From: Owenia fusiformis
Taxonomy: Eukaryota; Annelida; Polychaeta; Sabellida; Oweniidae
NCBI GenBank assembly: GCA_903813345.2
Contig: CAIIXF020000006.1
Location: forward strand, 23,071,936-23,135,935
Length of the DNA: 64,000 bases
Direction of reading: 5' to 3'
The number at the start of each line of letters is the position of its first letter. The first letter of the stretch is position 1. The notes beneath the pieces are model-generated. The model was not told the origin of the DNA. It saw only the letters and a list, made by a program, of their open reading frames with translations, and did not search any database. The position numbers and the translations under genes were made by a program. Positions 50,901 to 59,524 of the stretch are shown piece by piece.

Positions 50901-52752
50901 TAAGATAAAGTTGAGTCATTTCCGCACTGCATTCAATGCAGTGGCAATCAATTACACTGACACTTTATGAGCATGTTCCAAGATCATAAACTCCAGCAAC
51001 ATGTTCAAAACCTGTTCTGATTGTGATGTCATGATTGGCACTTGACATTGGGTTCTCAAATTTCACATTTATAGAAAGATTTACAACAATGGTACATGGT
51101 TTGACTTGTAAGTGGTGTTTACTTCATTTAAAACATGTATAAACTGAATTTTGACCCCATGAGCATCGCACAGACACTTTAACAGATTAGGCTGAGTATG
51201 CAGTATTAAACATGCTACCCTTGCAAAAATGATCTACCCTCAACGAATGCTTTTGAATAGCTTTACCCTGATTTTTAAATATAAATGAGTTTCGTAAATG
51301 TGAGCGCAGACTTAAAATATCAAAATTATATGATAAGATGGTAAGAAATACAAAACATACTTGTGTGTGTCACAAAAGAAGAAGTCTATCTTTATATCAA
51401 CTAATGCCCTCTTTGTATCAATGACATATCTATTTCATTTTCCCAAGTTGATGGTAAAAGGTCATAATGCCACCTTTATATGGTTTCATAATATTTTTGA
51501 GCCCAATATGATTATCAACAAAAATTCACATGCCCTTGATATTTTATTTGCAGTCAAACCTGTATTTTCAAAAACCTAACTAATCTGAACACGTCCTCTC
51601 AATGTGAACAATTCACTTGCAGTCCCGTTTTTAAATCTACCAGACTTCCATGTTAAAAAACCTTGAAATTCGAACACCTACCATGGGCGTAGCGCTATTT
51701 TTCTAAATAGTACGCCACCACCACAGGAACAAGAGTTGAGTGAATCTGGGGGTTCTCCCCCAGGAAAATTTTGAAATTTGGTTGTATTTGGAGCGAATTT
51801 GCAAACATCTAGTACGTCTGTGCGTACCCAGCGTACTGGGCGCTACGCCTATGCCTACCAATCCAAACACATTTGCCTGGTCCAAATGGCGTTCAAATTA
51901 GACAGGTGTTATATCCCCATGAAATCCTTACAAATGACTACAAAAGGATACAGTGTATAAGAGGTCTGGAGATATGCAGTCCCTCAGCCCACAGCCTGTG
52001 TTTATTCAGAGGTGTGGGGGATGTATCAAAGTTCAGCTGCTTTTTACTAGTCTCCTTGAGTGGTTCCTCGGGGAGTTGCCAGGATCTGTAGTTCAGGGGT
52101 GGAGCTGGATTAGAAGGAAAATATCAATATATTGATTCATATATGTTATGAGTTATACAGGGTGGGGCAAAAAAGGTAGGCAAACAAATGTTCATTCAGT
52201 CATTCAAACTGGGGTTTAAGTTCATATTTGGCACAATTTAATCTTGACAATTAATTTTGAGTGTGCATCAATCTTTAAAAAACTACTTATAATTTGACAG
52301 GAATTAATCAATGTACAATTACATTTTTCAGCAGGGGAGATTATCTTATCTGAAATATATTTACAATGCAAATGCAAGTAATAACATTTTGGACAGCATC
52401 AAAATTAAACAAGGTATTAACAGATCTTACGGATGCAGACCGCCAAACACCAACCACTGACCGCCAAACACAGTCCACAAAAAAGTTTGTGACTATAACA
52501 TCAACATTTTTGGTGGTGACATAATACAAAAAGCTTTGAAATCTTGACTCTCGGTAACATTCATTACAAAAATGCTACTTTCGACTCGACACGAATATCA
52601 AATATGACAATAGCGAGAATTCATATATAGTTTATTTGCATCAACTTACTTGCACTTAGTGTTCTGACAACTTTCCCCGACCTCTTCAATGTGAATGTAT
52701 CTGGAGCTTTCTTGTCTGGGTCTGCACTTGAGGCCAGAAATGGCTCCAGGCT
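41888..52752 (-). CDS. PEX16: Peroxisomal membrane biogenesis protein PEX16 (3' six exons)
   Basis: PEX16 acts with PEX3 and PEX19 in inserting peroxisomal membrane proteins and in forming peroxisomes from the ER. Six exons on the minus strand join in one open frame of 191 codons with GT..AG introns and matching phases: 52752-52650, 52104-51952, 49990-49918, 49572-49453, 48220-48156 and 41949-41888 (stop TAA). Family hallmarks, in order, are KRSGKVVRTLSATP, SPTPLNKHRLWAEGLHISRP, SWKPWLLASAIDIS, LTPKERVELKRRCYMLLLYL, LLRSPFYDKYSK and GPLLNYLPTWQGIYGYVWAT at the C terminus. They match the C-terminal half of animal PEX16 (about 336 residues in human), including the LRSPFYD and YLPTWQ motifs. The N-terminal ~150 residues should lie above 52752 but no exon for them was recognised. 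Introns are large and full of transposons; the last is 6.2 kb. Confidence 0.9.
43245..43407. mobile_element. hAT5-like MITE, relative of 41263-41467
   Basis: Starts CAGGTCTGTAGCCAG and ends CTGGCTACGCACCTG; flanks AGGAC and AGAAC agree in 4 of 5 bases. Internal text (aatgcagtttt, caagtgattttgg, gggccaaaa) parallels the 41263 copy. Confidence 0.7.
43767..44856. mobile_element. Nested mariner-like foldback element, 1.1 kb
   Basis: Ends read tacaaggggtgatccaaaag and, inverted, tacgaggtgtgatccaaaag, with TA on both sides. Inverted similarity extends about 190 bp inward to a shared ggcagggtccc-type block (43935 and 44680). The uninterrupted right arm of the host transposon (cctacttataag, about 47025) shows what the site looked like before insertion. 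No coding capacity was seen. Confidence 0.8.
45569..45692. repeat. Inverted repeat in the transposon core
   Basis: GCATTGTGGAATGACCATTC at the left faces its near-complement ending TCATTCCACAATGCA at the right, with about 60 bp between. It may be a small MITE inserted in the larger element. Confidence 0.6.
47989..48130. repeat. 48-bp tandem repeat, three copies, next to a PEX16 donor
   Basis: Units begin gctaatatctcag at 47989, 48037 and 48085 and carry tgtgtacgagggaaagaat. The array ends about 26 bp from the PEX16 exon at 48156-48220, in the following intron. Confidence 0.9.
48156..48220 (-). CDS. PEX16: PEX16 internal exon (AYVPGARYIV)
   Basis: Acceptor ttttctttcag, donor TAG|gtgagt, 65 bp. 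It encodes MRIALLMQVIAAYVPGARYI, matching the family segment ARILFLLQLLADHVPG. Confidence 0.85.
48918..49044. mobile_element. Short Tc1-like MITE in a PEX16 intron
   Basis: Left end tacacacccctttaaaagtt, right end aacttttggaggggagtgta, TA at both sides, 127 bp. Same terminal family as 6109-7212 and 16105-16220. Confidence 0.65.
49222..49399. mobile_element. ACAGTGAAACCTGT-type MITE, intact
   Basis: Left end tacagtgaaacctgtaaagt, right end ctttacaggtttaactgta, with TA at both sides. The interior repeats agtggaacacct. It lies in the PEX16 intron between the exons at 49453 and 48220. A degraded relative is at about 8680-8890. Confidence 0.7.
49453..49572 (-). CDS. PEX16: PEX16 internal exon (LLRSPFYDKYS)
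   Basis: Acceptor tttattccag, donor AAA|gtaaga, 120 bp. It encodes GDPDDLTPKERVELKRR and then MLLLYLLRSPFYDKYS, the most diagnostic PEX16 segment. Confidence 0.9.
49670..49803. repeat. Interspersed repeat with GTCACCAC hairpin end, copy 3
   Basis: Reads aaggcactaacatgtaaaat and ends gtgtcaccacttgtggtggt gaca, the clearest hairpin of the family. It lies in a PEX16 intron. Confidence 0.5.
49918..49990 (-). CDS. PEX16: PEX16 internal exon (SWKPWLLA)
   Basis: Acceptor ttatacatag, donor CAG|gtatgt, 73 bp. It encodes LSLYKFGLKSWKPWLLASAI followed by DIS, matching the SWKPWLLAG block of the family. Confidence 0.85.
50578..50895. mobile_element. CACTGGCGGAT-type hAT5-like MITE
   Basis: Starts CACTGGCGGATTAG, ends GATCCGCCCCTG, flanked by a perfect 5-bp duplication AAAGT (50573-50577, 50896-50900). 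The interior is rich in gggccc blocks and closely follows 25193-25473. Confidence 0.8.
51550..51912. mobile_element. ACAGTnAAACCTGT-type MITE, interrupted
   Basis: Left end cagtcaaacctgtattttc, right end attagacaggtgtt. It is split by the element at 51682-51853. It ends just downstream of the PEX16 exon at 51952-52104. Boundaries are approximate. Confidence 0.55.
51682..51853. mobile_element. Nested CATGGGCGTAGC-type MITE with 5-bp duplication
   Basis: Starts CATGGGCGTAGCGCTA, ends GGGCGCTACGCCTATG, flanked by CCTAC on both sides (51677-51681, 51854-51858). No coding capacity. Confidence 0.8.
51952..52104 (-). CDS. PEX16: PEX16 internal exon (TPTPL / RPLIH)
   Basis: Acceptor ccttctaatccag, donor CACT|gtatcc, 153 bp. 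It encodes a linker beginning PPLNYRSWQLPEEPL and ending HISRPLIH, the start of a hydrophobic segment shared with vertebrate PEX16 (ARPLLHLLSL). Confidence 0.85.
52408..52515. repeat. Interspersed repeat with GTCACCAC hairpin end, copy 4
   Basis: Shares aacaccaaccactgac, ccacaaaaaagttt, gactataacat and ggtggtgacataat. It lies in a PEX16 intron. Confidence 0.45.
52650..52752 (-). CDS. PEX16: PEX16 internal exon (KRSGKVVRTL)
   Basis: Acceptor ttctctttcag, donor CAA|gtaagt, 103 bp, ending one base into a codon. It encodes an acidic/lysine-rich linker followed by LKRSGKVVRTLSA, equivalent to the KRSNRVVRTL block of vertebrate PEX16. It is the most 5' exon found. Confidence 0.85.
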
Positions 52753-54074
52753 CTGAAAGAGAACTTGTAATGTAATGATACTTTTCTGAACAAGAAAAAG
52801 AAATAACATGTGCAGGTATAGGAATTTTTTCCAAAATGTTATTTTCCAGCCGTACCTTAAGATTTTAAGGTTTTTGATCATTAACAGACATTTGTAATAT
52901 ACATGTACATGTTTAGGTTTTGTTAGATTTTAGTAACAAATAGTATTGGTTTTAAACTCAATCTGAATCAAAAAAGTTTCAATTTGAAAATAATGCTCCT
53001 CATTGACAGGAAAGTAATCACCCAGTTCCATATTAAAAGTCATTCTCATTTGTTTCATTTGGTTTGGCGTGACAATAAAATTTAATGAAACCCTGAACTT
53101 CTGAAGACTGAGAAATTGCTCTCACTTGAATTCTTTGACAAAATAGTCCAATAAAATGCTACAAAACATCCTTTCAAATAAAAAGGATTGTTTTAAAACC
53201 TCTCAAATAAACTGATCTTAGATAGTTAAGTATGATTTGGATGGTAAGTTTTTATATTAAATCGGTTTTAACTGAGGAAATTCAATGTAGAATCCATCAA
53301 TTCCAGTCAAAATTATATTTTAAGAAGTTCTTAGAGAGTGACCAGATCAGCTTGACCTTGGAATTTTAACACAGGTCATCAATTTCACTCCCAAATATGG
53401 AAGTTGCAAAATAGAGCTGTCAATCAAATATTGACTGCATGGAAGTAACCTTGATTCTAGATCTGAAATGTACTGCTCTTCATATTTATCAATCCCAGAA
53501 ATGAAATTTGATAACAATGTCCTTAATTTCATTTGTATGCATTTAAAAGTTAAATACACATGAGTGTGACCTACTTGTCATATTTGTAAATTATGGAACT
53601 CAAATTCTATTAGATTTAAGTTTCAAAAACATATACTGTAGATTGGGTTAATTTGGCGCCCGCTTTAATTTGGCGAATTTGGCGAAATTGAAAAATTCGC
53701 CAAAATTTAGAATGAATCTCCTGGAATTATCTAGGGTATTTCGTCCAGTGTATTTAGGTCACTTCCGGTTAAGTTTTTCCAAAAATATGAAAAAATGGCT
53801 CTCATAAATTGGCTTAGAACTGGTCAGTCACTCATTAATTCTCAGGGAAAAAAGTGATTGAGGTGCATCGATCGAGGTGCAAAATGTAAAGGATGATCTC
53901 ACAAAAATGTACAAACATGGTGAATATCGCCGTTGGTCCTCAACTTTTGAGGACTTTTAAAAAATGAACATAGCCAAACATGCCCATTTACATGGTAATT
54001 CGCAAACAGCGCGTAAGTTTAACATTGTATTAACATTTTTTTACATATCCGCCAAATTAAATAGCCGCCAATAT

Positions 54075-54453
54075 TGTTATATAAGCTTGTCGTTACGTTA
54101 TGTTATGTTGTTATATAAAATCCAACATAAAATGTTAAATGATGTTCCAATATTTATTAATGTTCAGGATAAATCCTACGCTAGTTGTAAAAGTTACATG
54201 TTGATATTATCCTGTTTGTTAGCTCAAAAGCTAACGGTTTTAAGTATTAATTTAGAATTTCGATAGCAAGTTATGTATTTTTGAAGTTTAAATCTAAATG
54301 ATGTTTGTGTTGCTTAAACCAAGAATGTCCGAAAAGTGATTCTATACTGGAAAGATGCTATCTTAACCAGATTCAAAAGAATGTTAAGACCGCCTCTTTT
54401 CCATATAAGGAATGCTAACGAAAGTAACACTCTTATAATTTGAACCATACAAT
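54075..54453. repeat. Direct repeat copy 1 (379 bp)
   Basis: Compared by eye base by base with 54668-55046: no difference was found. The offset is 593 bp, with 214 bp of unrelated sequence between the copies. Confidence 0.9.
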
Positions 54454-54667
54454 ATGCCCCCTTCTAGTAAAATCTGATTTCCACATCAGATAAAATGAAT
54501 TTAACAAGGAGTACAGTAATAATGTAAAAAGTACAAAAAGGTAGTTAAAATAAATCTTAATTTACATTGTGTTTTACAATAATTTTAAAAACGAAAAATA
54601 ACCATTTTACTAAATCACAACCATACAACATGTTTTCTTCAATTATTATTTCATTACGTTATGTTCA

Positions 54668-55046
54668 TGTTATATAAGCTTGTCGTTACGTTATGTTATG
54701 TTGTTATATAAAATCCAACATAAAATGTTAAATGATGTTCCAATATTTATTAATGTTCAGGATAAATCCTACGCTAGTTGTAAAAGTTACATGTTGATAT
54801 TATCCTGTTTGTTAGCTCAAAAGCTAACGGTTTTAAGTATTAATTTAGAATTTCGATAGCAAGTTATGTATTTTTGAAGTTTAAATCTAAATGATGTTTG
54901 TGTTGCTTAAACCAAGAATGTCCGAAAAGTGATTCTATACTGGAAAGATGCTATCTTAACCAGATTCAAAAGAATGTTAAGACCGCCTCTTTTCCATATA
55001 AGGAATGCTAACGAAAGTAACACTCTTATAATTTGAACCATACAAT
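54668..55046. repeat. Direct repeat copy 2 (379 bp)
   Basis: Identical partner of 54075-54453 inside the same transposon. Absence of any mismatch means a very recent duplication, gene conversion or an assembly artefact. Confidence 0.9.
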
Positions 55047-55326
55047 AATATGCCAAAAATGGCAAAATCGCCAAATTAAGTAGCGCCAAATTAACCCAAT
55101 CTACAGTACTAGGAACAAAGAATTTCTGGAGGGCAAATCTGGAAAATTATTAAAAAACTATGATATTGTCATAGAGAAATTAAACCCATTAATCTGTGTT
55201 TTTTTGTAAGTACTTATATTACAATTTCAATATTATATTAACATTGATTGAAGAAGCTCCTTTGATGTCATAATGCATTTGTTGTTCATAGCTCAAATAT
55301 TCGTTAATCCAAAGATTAAAAGTGTA

Positions 55327-55450
55327 TAGAGGATATCCTATGATTTTTGTGGGATACCATTTTTATCCATGAGTGGATATCGCCCATCTCTACGAGTGAG
55401 CGCAGCGAATGAGTGGAGATCGGCGATAGCCGAGAAAATCATAGGATATC
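55327..55450. repeat. Inverted repeat with gatatcctatgatttt arms
   Basis: gatatcctatgatttt near 55331 faces aaaatcataggatatc near 55435 with an unusually GC-rich loop (gagtgagcgcagcgaatgag). Possibly a small MITE. Confidence 0.55.
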
Positions 55451-56635
55451 ATATTTATCCTATGGTCGCTTTTTTTGTATAGACTTAAAATAATTAGACC
55501 TAAAAGTTGTTGTTTTCTAATTTTATTTTCTAATTTTTTCATTTTATTTTCTGTGAACTTATTCTTACAAAATGATTGCATTTATACTGAGCACATAACC
55601 TTAGAACTATATTGTCAAACAGACAAGTGGTTATCACAATTTTTTTCAAAATTTTTGTTTACAATTTTTTCAAAGAAAACTTCCAATTTTTTTTCATTTT
55701 AAAACTTTTTTATCCGTCGGATACGATTGGATATCGCATCATATGGATCGGATACGATTTTAGTGGCGCATACAAAAATCATCTTGTGTCGTTATCCCCA
55801 TATATATTTAGTATCCATCGGATAAATAAAGTTATACTTTGCAAGTTATGCAGAAAGAAAACTTTATTTTTGTGTCATGAAATATTGAAGTAAAATTAGG
55901 ACAAGAGATGAGAGTTAAACTGACACTGTTTGACTGATATCAAATAAGTATAATTTAGCGTCATGTGATAAAGGATAGTTTTTCAGGGGATGAGTTGTCT
56001 TGGGGATGAATCAATAAGCCAGGTAGATGAAAAAATAGTATTGACACTGCTTATCAACCCCCCTTCGTGAATTTTTCACTCTGAAACACCTGTGAAACAT
56101 TATCATGTTAAAATTCTCAAATGATATATAACATGGGGACTAGGTCAACATAAAAATGGCAGTTATGTCTTCTCTTTCAGTGATGTGCTAAGAACTCTTA
56201 CAATCTAACTGTCAGTCCTTTAAATATATTGCCAACATTAGACAGTGTTACTGATTAAAATAGAAGACACATCTAAAGGAATATTCTAACTTATTTTACT
56301 TTTGGCTTTTTGGTTTTATTAATAAAATCATTCACTTAACTACTTCACAATCAAGACTTATATGTATATTCTTTTTTGTAAAATATTACACACATATCAT
56401 TAGGTATAAAAGTTTTGATTGCCTACACATACATTTGATTTTATTCATTAATTTTATTTATTAAAGTGCCATGGTACATATACGTCATCACATTAAAAAC
56501 ATAAAAAGTTAATTTGAAATACTCCAGGCCTACAACAACCTTTATGACAACAATATGCCACTCTTTAACTTTGATAATTTATACTAAAGTTAGTAACAAT
56601 ATACCACACTTAATAAGTATACAATAACCTTCGGT
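55451..56635. other. Between PEX16 side and GT31 gene; 3' UTR of the latter
   Basis: AT-rich. The right end is the probable 3' UTR of the minus-strand GT31 gene (AATAAA on the minus strand near 56455). The missing PEX16 5' exons were sought here without success. Confidence 0.4.
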
Positions 56636-57796
56636 TTAGGTTGGCATGTATGTAAGTTTATAATATTTTTCAAAATATTTCCACATGCGTAACATTTTGC
56701 GTCCTGTCTCTGGGCCACTACCAAAATGTACAAACATATTTTTGTGTTCCTTATGTGCAAAAAGTTGCATCATCTTTTCTTCATTTGATACGACTATCCA
56801 ATGAATACAAAGTTCTTCTTTACCCATAACAGGAATATTCAACATCTCAACCCAAGCTGCAATTTGGGCATCATCGGGGAACGTCAATGGCGTCATACAG
56901 CTTAATTTATAAAAGTTCGCAACAACATCTTGTGTTATCACAAAGAAAAACCCATAATGCATCGGTGGGTAAAACCATCCACTCCACTTGACATCACTCC
57001 TTATATGGTAGTATATATTACTCCTGCGTTCAATCACGGGATTCGGCATAGAACAGCCATAATAAAGTCCCTCTTTAGGGAGATCTTTCAATGTTGTAAA
57101 CAGTTTATAAGGATTAAACATTACATCATCAGTAGCATGGAGGTGGTATTTCGCATGTGGACAAAACTCCATTGCCCATTTTAAACTCAAATGTGTCTTA
57201 ATCGTAAGATTCTCATATGTATCCATGAAGTTTGCTTGTATTATATCCTTACGTCCTCTCATTTCTCCATTTATTTTAATTTGTATACTAGGATCATCAG
57301 TCAGGCCCATTAAAAAAACTAACACTATTTTTTTATCGACAAATTTTCCAGCTCCGCCTATTGTTTTGCGCACCGCATATCTCCTATGGGCATCTTTTGT
57401 CCCACTTAGCACCATAACGAGAGCATCAACCTCCCCGACACATATCTGTTTTGGATTCAGTATAAACTCTGCGCTCATTAATTTGGAATTGTTCCAAGAG
57501 AGGTCATAGTATTCCTTAGGTGTTCGGGTTTTATTCGTTCTGGGGTGGATTTTCAATAAATTTTTCTGTTTTATCACATCTTCACATGTGTCAAGCTTCT
57601 CTGTAACAGGATTAGTCTCTTGTCCTGTAAGGTGGCCATATTTTGTATCATGCCCCATATGGTCCAACTGAGAGCTCTTTGTTCGATTCATTTTCGTTTC
57701 TGTATTAGATTCACTATACACAAAATTCTCTAATATTCTTAAAGTTGCAAAAATCGCCACAATGAACAGAAATGCTTTCCATAGTTTTTTGTGCAT
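56636..57796 (-). CDS. GT31 beta-1,3-galactosyltransferase-like protein
   Basis: A single-exon gene of 386 residues. It is predicted to be a type II Golgi membrane protein that transfers a sugar (Gal or GlcNAc) in beta-1,3 linkage from a UDP donor. Start chosen at 57796 (MHKKLWKAF) because it sits just before the one membrane anchor (residues 6-26); the frame stays open to 57973 but that stretch looks like leader sequence. Motifs: RRYAVRKTIG (138-147), KIVLVFLMG (156-164), DIIQANFMDTYENLTIKT (184-201), the metal-binding DxD region as ATDDVMFNP (221-229), and SGWFYPPMHYGFFFV (272-286). The usual EDV motif is replaced by FPDDAQIAAWV (306-316). N-glycosylation sequons are present. AATAAA lies about 180 bp downstream (around 56455). 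Substrate cannot be told from the sequence. The family is sure, the exact enzyme is not. Confidence 0.9.
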   Translation of the reverse strand: MHKKLWKAFLFIVAIFATLRILENFVYSESNTETKMNRTKSSQLDHMGHDTKYGHLTGQETNPVTEKLDTCEDVIKQKNLLKIHPRTNKTRTPKEYYDLSWNNSKLMSAEFILNPKQICVGEVDALVMVLSGTKDAHRRYAVRKTIGGAGKFVDKKIVLVFLMGLTDDPSIQIKINGEMRGRKDIIQANFMDTYENLTIKTHLSLKWAMEFCPHAKYHLHATDDVMFNPYKLFTTLKDLPKEGLYYGCSMPNPVIERRSNIYYHIRSDVKWSGWFYPPMHYGFFFVITQDVVANFYKLSCMTPLTFPDDAQIAAWVEMLNIPVMGKEELCIHWIVVSNEEKMMQLFAHKEHKNMFVHFGSGPETGRKMLRMWKYFEKYYKLTYMPT

Positions 57797-58590
57797 TTTA
57801 AAATGAGCTGTTGCCTCTCTGTAACTCAGTATCAAAGAAAATATTTCAATTAATTTAATTGACGGCTTTAACAAGTTAGCCAGAGGGTTAATTTTTATAC
57901 TCATCAACAATATTATCATTTTATTAGAGCTAAAATAATGCCCATAGGGAAATTTGAAATTAATAACACTCAAAACGGGACTTCAGTCTAATTCAGCTAT
58001 CAATAATAAAGTAGGAATAACAGTACAAATTAAGTAAAAAATCTGAAAAACATTTTTTGCGAATTCAATATGGTGCAAGGAGGATTGGCTCCCAGGGTTC
58101 CAACTTGATATTATGCCATATATGGAGTTGTCATGATTAGAAAAATCAAATTCAAACAGCAGCCATTTTGTTCACTTAAGAATTTGAATTGCGAGTTTTG
58201 GTCTTATTTCCAAACAAAAAATTCCAAAACATTCAAGAAGTGATCGAATCTTTTGGACTGTTGATTATGAATTTATAGTCAATTATCATAGGCATGGCCA
58301 AAGGGGGGGGGGGTGCGATGGGTACGAACCCATGACCAACAAATATACAACCATTAAATAAAAGCAGAAAATAGCTTTATAATGCTTTTTATTTGAAGCT
58401 CCAAGATCAATTTCGAAGAAAGATTTGTATTTTTATAAAATTCAAAACAAATCTTTAAAAGATTTGGGCTCACTTATGCTACGATCTCCCCCCCCCCCCC
58501 CCCCGATCACTACTATTGCTTTTCAGTTGTTGTCTTCTCCAGTATTTACTTGCATGGATAACCTTATTTTCACAATTCTATTTACTGTAC
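57797..58590. other. GT31 upstream region
   Basis: The leader side of the GT31 gene (open frame to 57973). Poly-G (58305) and poly-C (58488) runs may bound an unresolved MITE. Confidence 0.35.
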
Positions 58591-59086
58591 ACAGGCCTGT
58601 CAACTTGGGAACACCTAACATGAGTGACTTGGAAATGTTGAACACCTCCCCTCAAAATGTGGACACCTTGGTCCAAATCTGAACACCTTGATCCAAATTT
58701 TGAACACCTTGGTTTAAATTTTAGGACATCTTGCCAAATTTTGAACCCCTCAAATTTTTCGCGCTCGCTACGCTCGCGTTTCAAACATCCGTCAAGGGGG
58801 GGGGGGGGTAGGTACGAAAATTTTCGAACGGAATGCGTGACATATACGTAATTCGCTTGAAAAGTCCGAACGAAATGCGTACATTTTTTTTCCGGCGTTC
58901 GTATTTTTGCTGTGTAGACCATCTTTTTTAGAAATTTTTCTACAGAAATATTTTTGCTTGACAATTACCAGGTAAAATGCGTATTTGCGTGACATTTTCT
59001 GTCACGCAAAAATAACTGGCGTGACTTCAAATTCTTCAGCAAATGCGTGACAAATACGCAAATTGCGGGACAGTTGACAGGCCTGT
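58591..59086. mobile_element. MITE with ACAGGCCTGTCAACT ends
   Basis: Starts ACAGGCCTGTCAACT, ends AGTTGACAGGCCTGT, with GTAC on both sides. Inside are degenerate gaacaccttggtcca repeats, a poly-G run and aatgcgtgac words. It lies between the two glycosyltransferase genes. Confidence 0.75.
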
Positions 59087-59524
59087 GTACATGTACTTTG
59101 ATGTGCCTTTTTCCAATCTAGCATTCAAAAACATGATTATTATTATCGCAAGGGTTCTTATACTGTATAAGTGGTAATTTTGCCTAATCATTTAATTTGC
59201 CTATTGCCTACTTTTTGCCAGGTTCGGATTAAATGTTGGAAAAACCATCTTCATAATGTTATCCAATTGGAAGCGTTTTATCATTGGGAAAATTTTCTCA
59301 AATATCACTTATACGTTATGTTAACCTGACCTGCATGTTCCACTGTTTAGCATAAATACAAAGCAATAACATACATTTAGCAGTAAATAAATCATATGCT
59401 ATAAATAAACTGGAATTCATAAAAAGAGAGATGCTAAAATATAAGGCTTATTATTACACCAGTATTCCTAGTGCGGCACAAGCATTATAAAGCTGTAGGA
59501 ATATACAGGGCCTTAACATTGAAC

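Larger units (their letters stand above)
53634..55108. mobile_element. TA-flanked 1.5-kb element with TTGGCG-rich ends
   Basis: Starts TACTGTAGATTGGGTTAATT and ends AATTAACCCAATCTACAGTA. Near both ends lie several short repeats of aatttggcg or its complement. The interior holds an identical 379-bp direct duplication. A related sequence with the same (ctactt)aatttggcg words is at about 61260-61470 in the UGT intron. Confidence 0.75.

Noticed and set aside
53964-54266. 100-codon plus frame in the TTGGCG-ended transposon
   Set aside because: It is truncated by the internal duplication, has no transposase or reverse transcriptase motif and is low in complexity.
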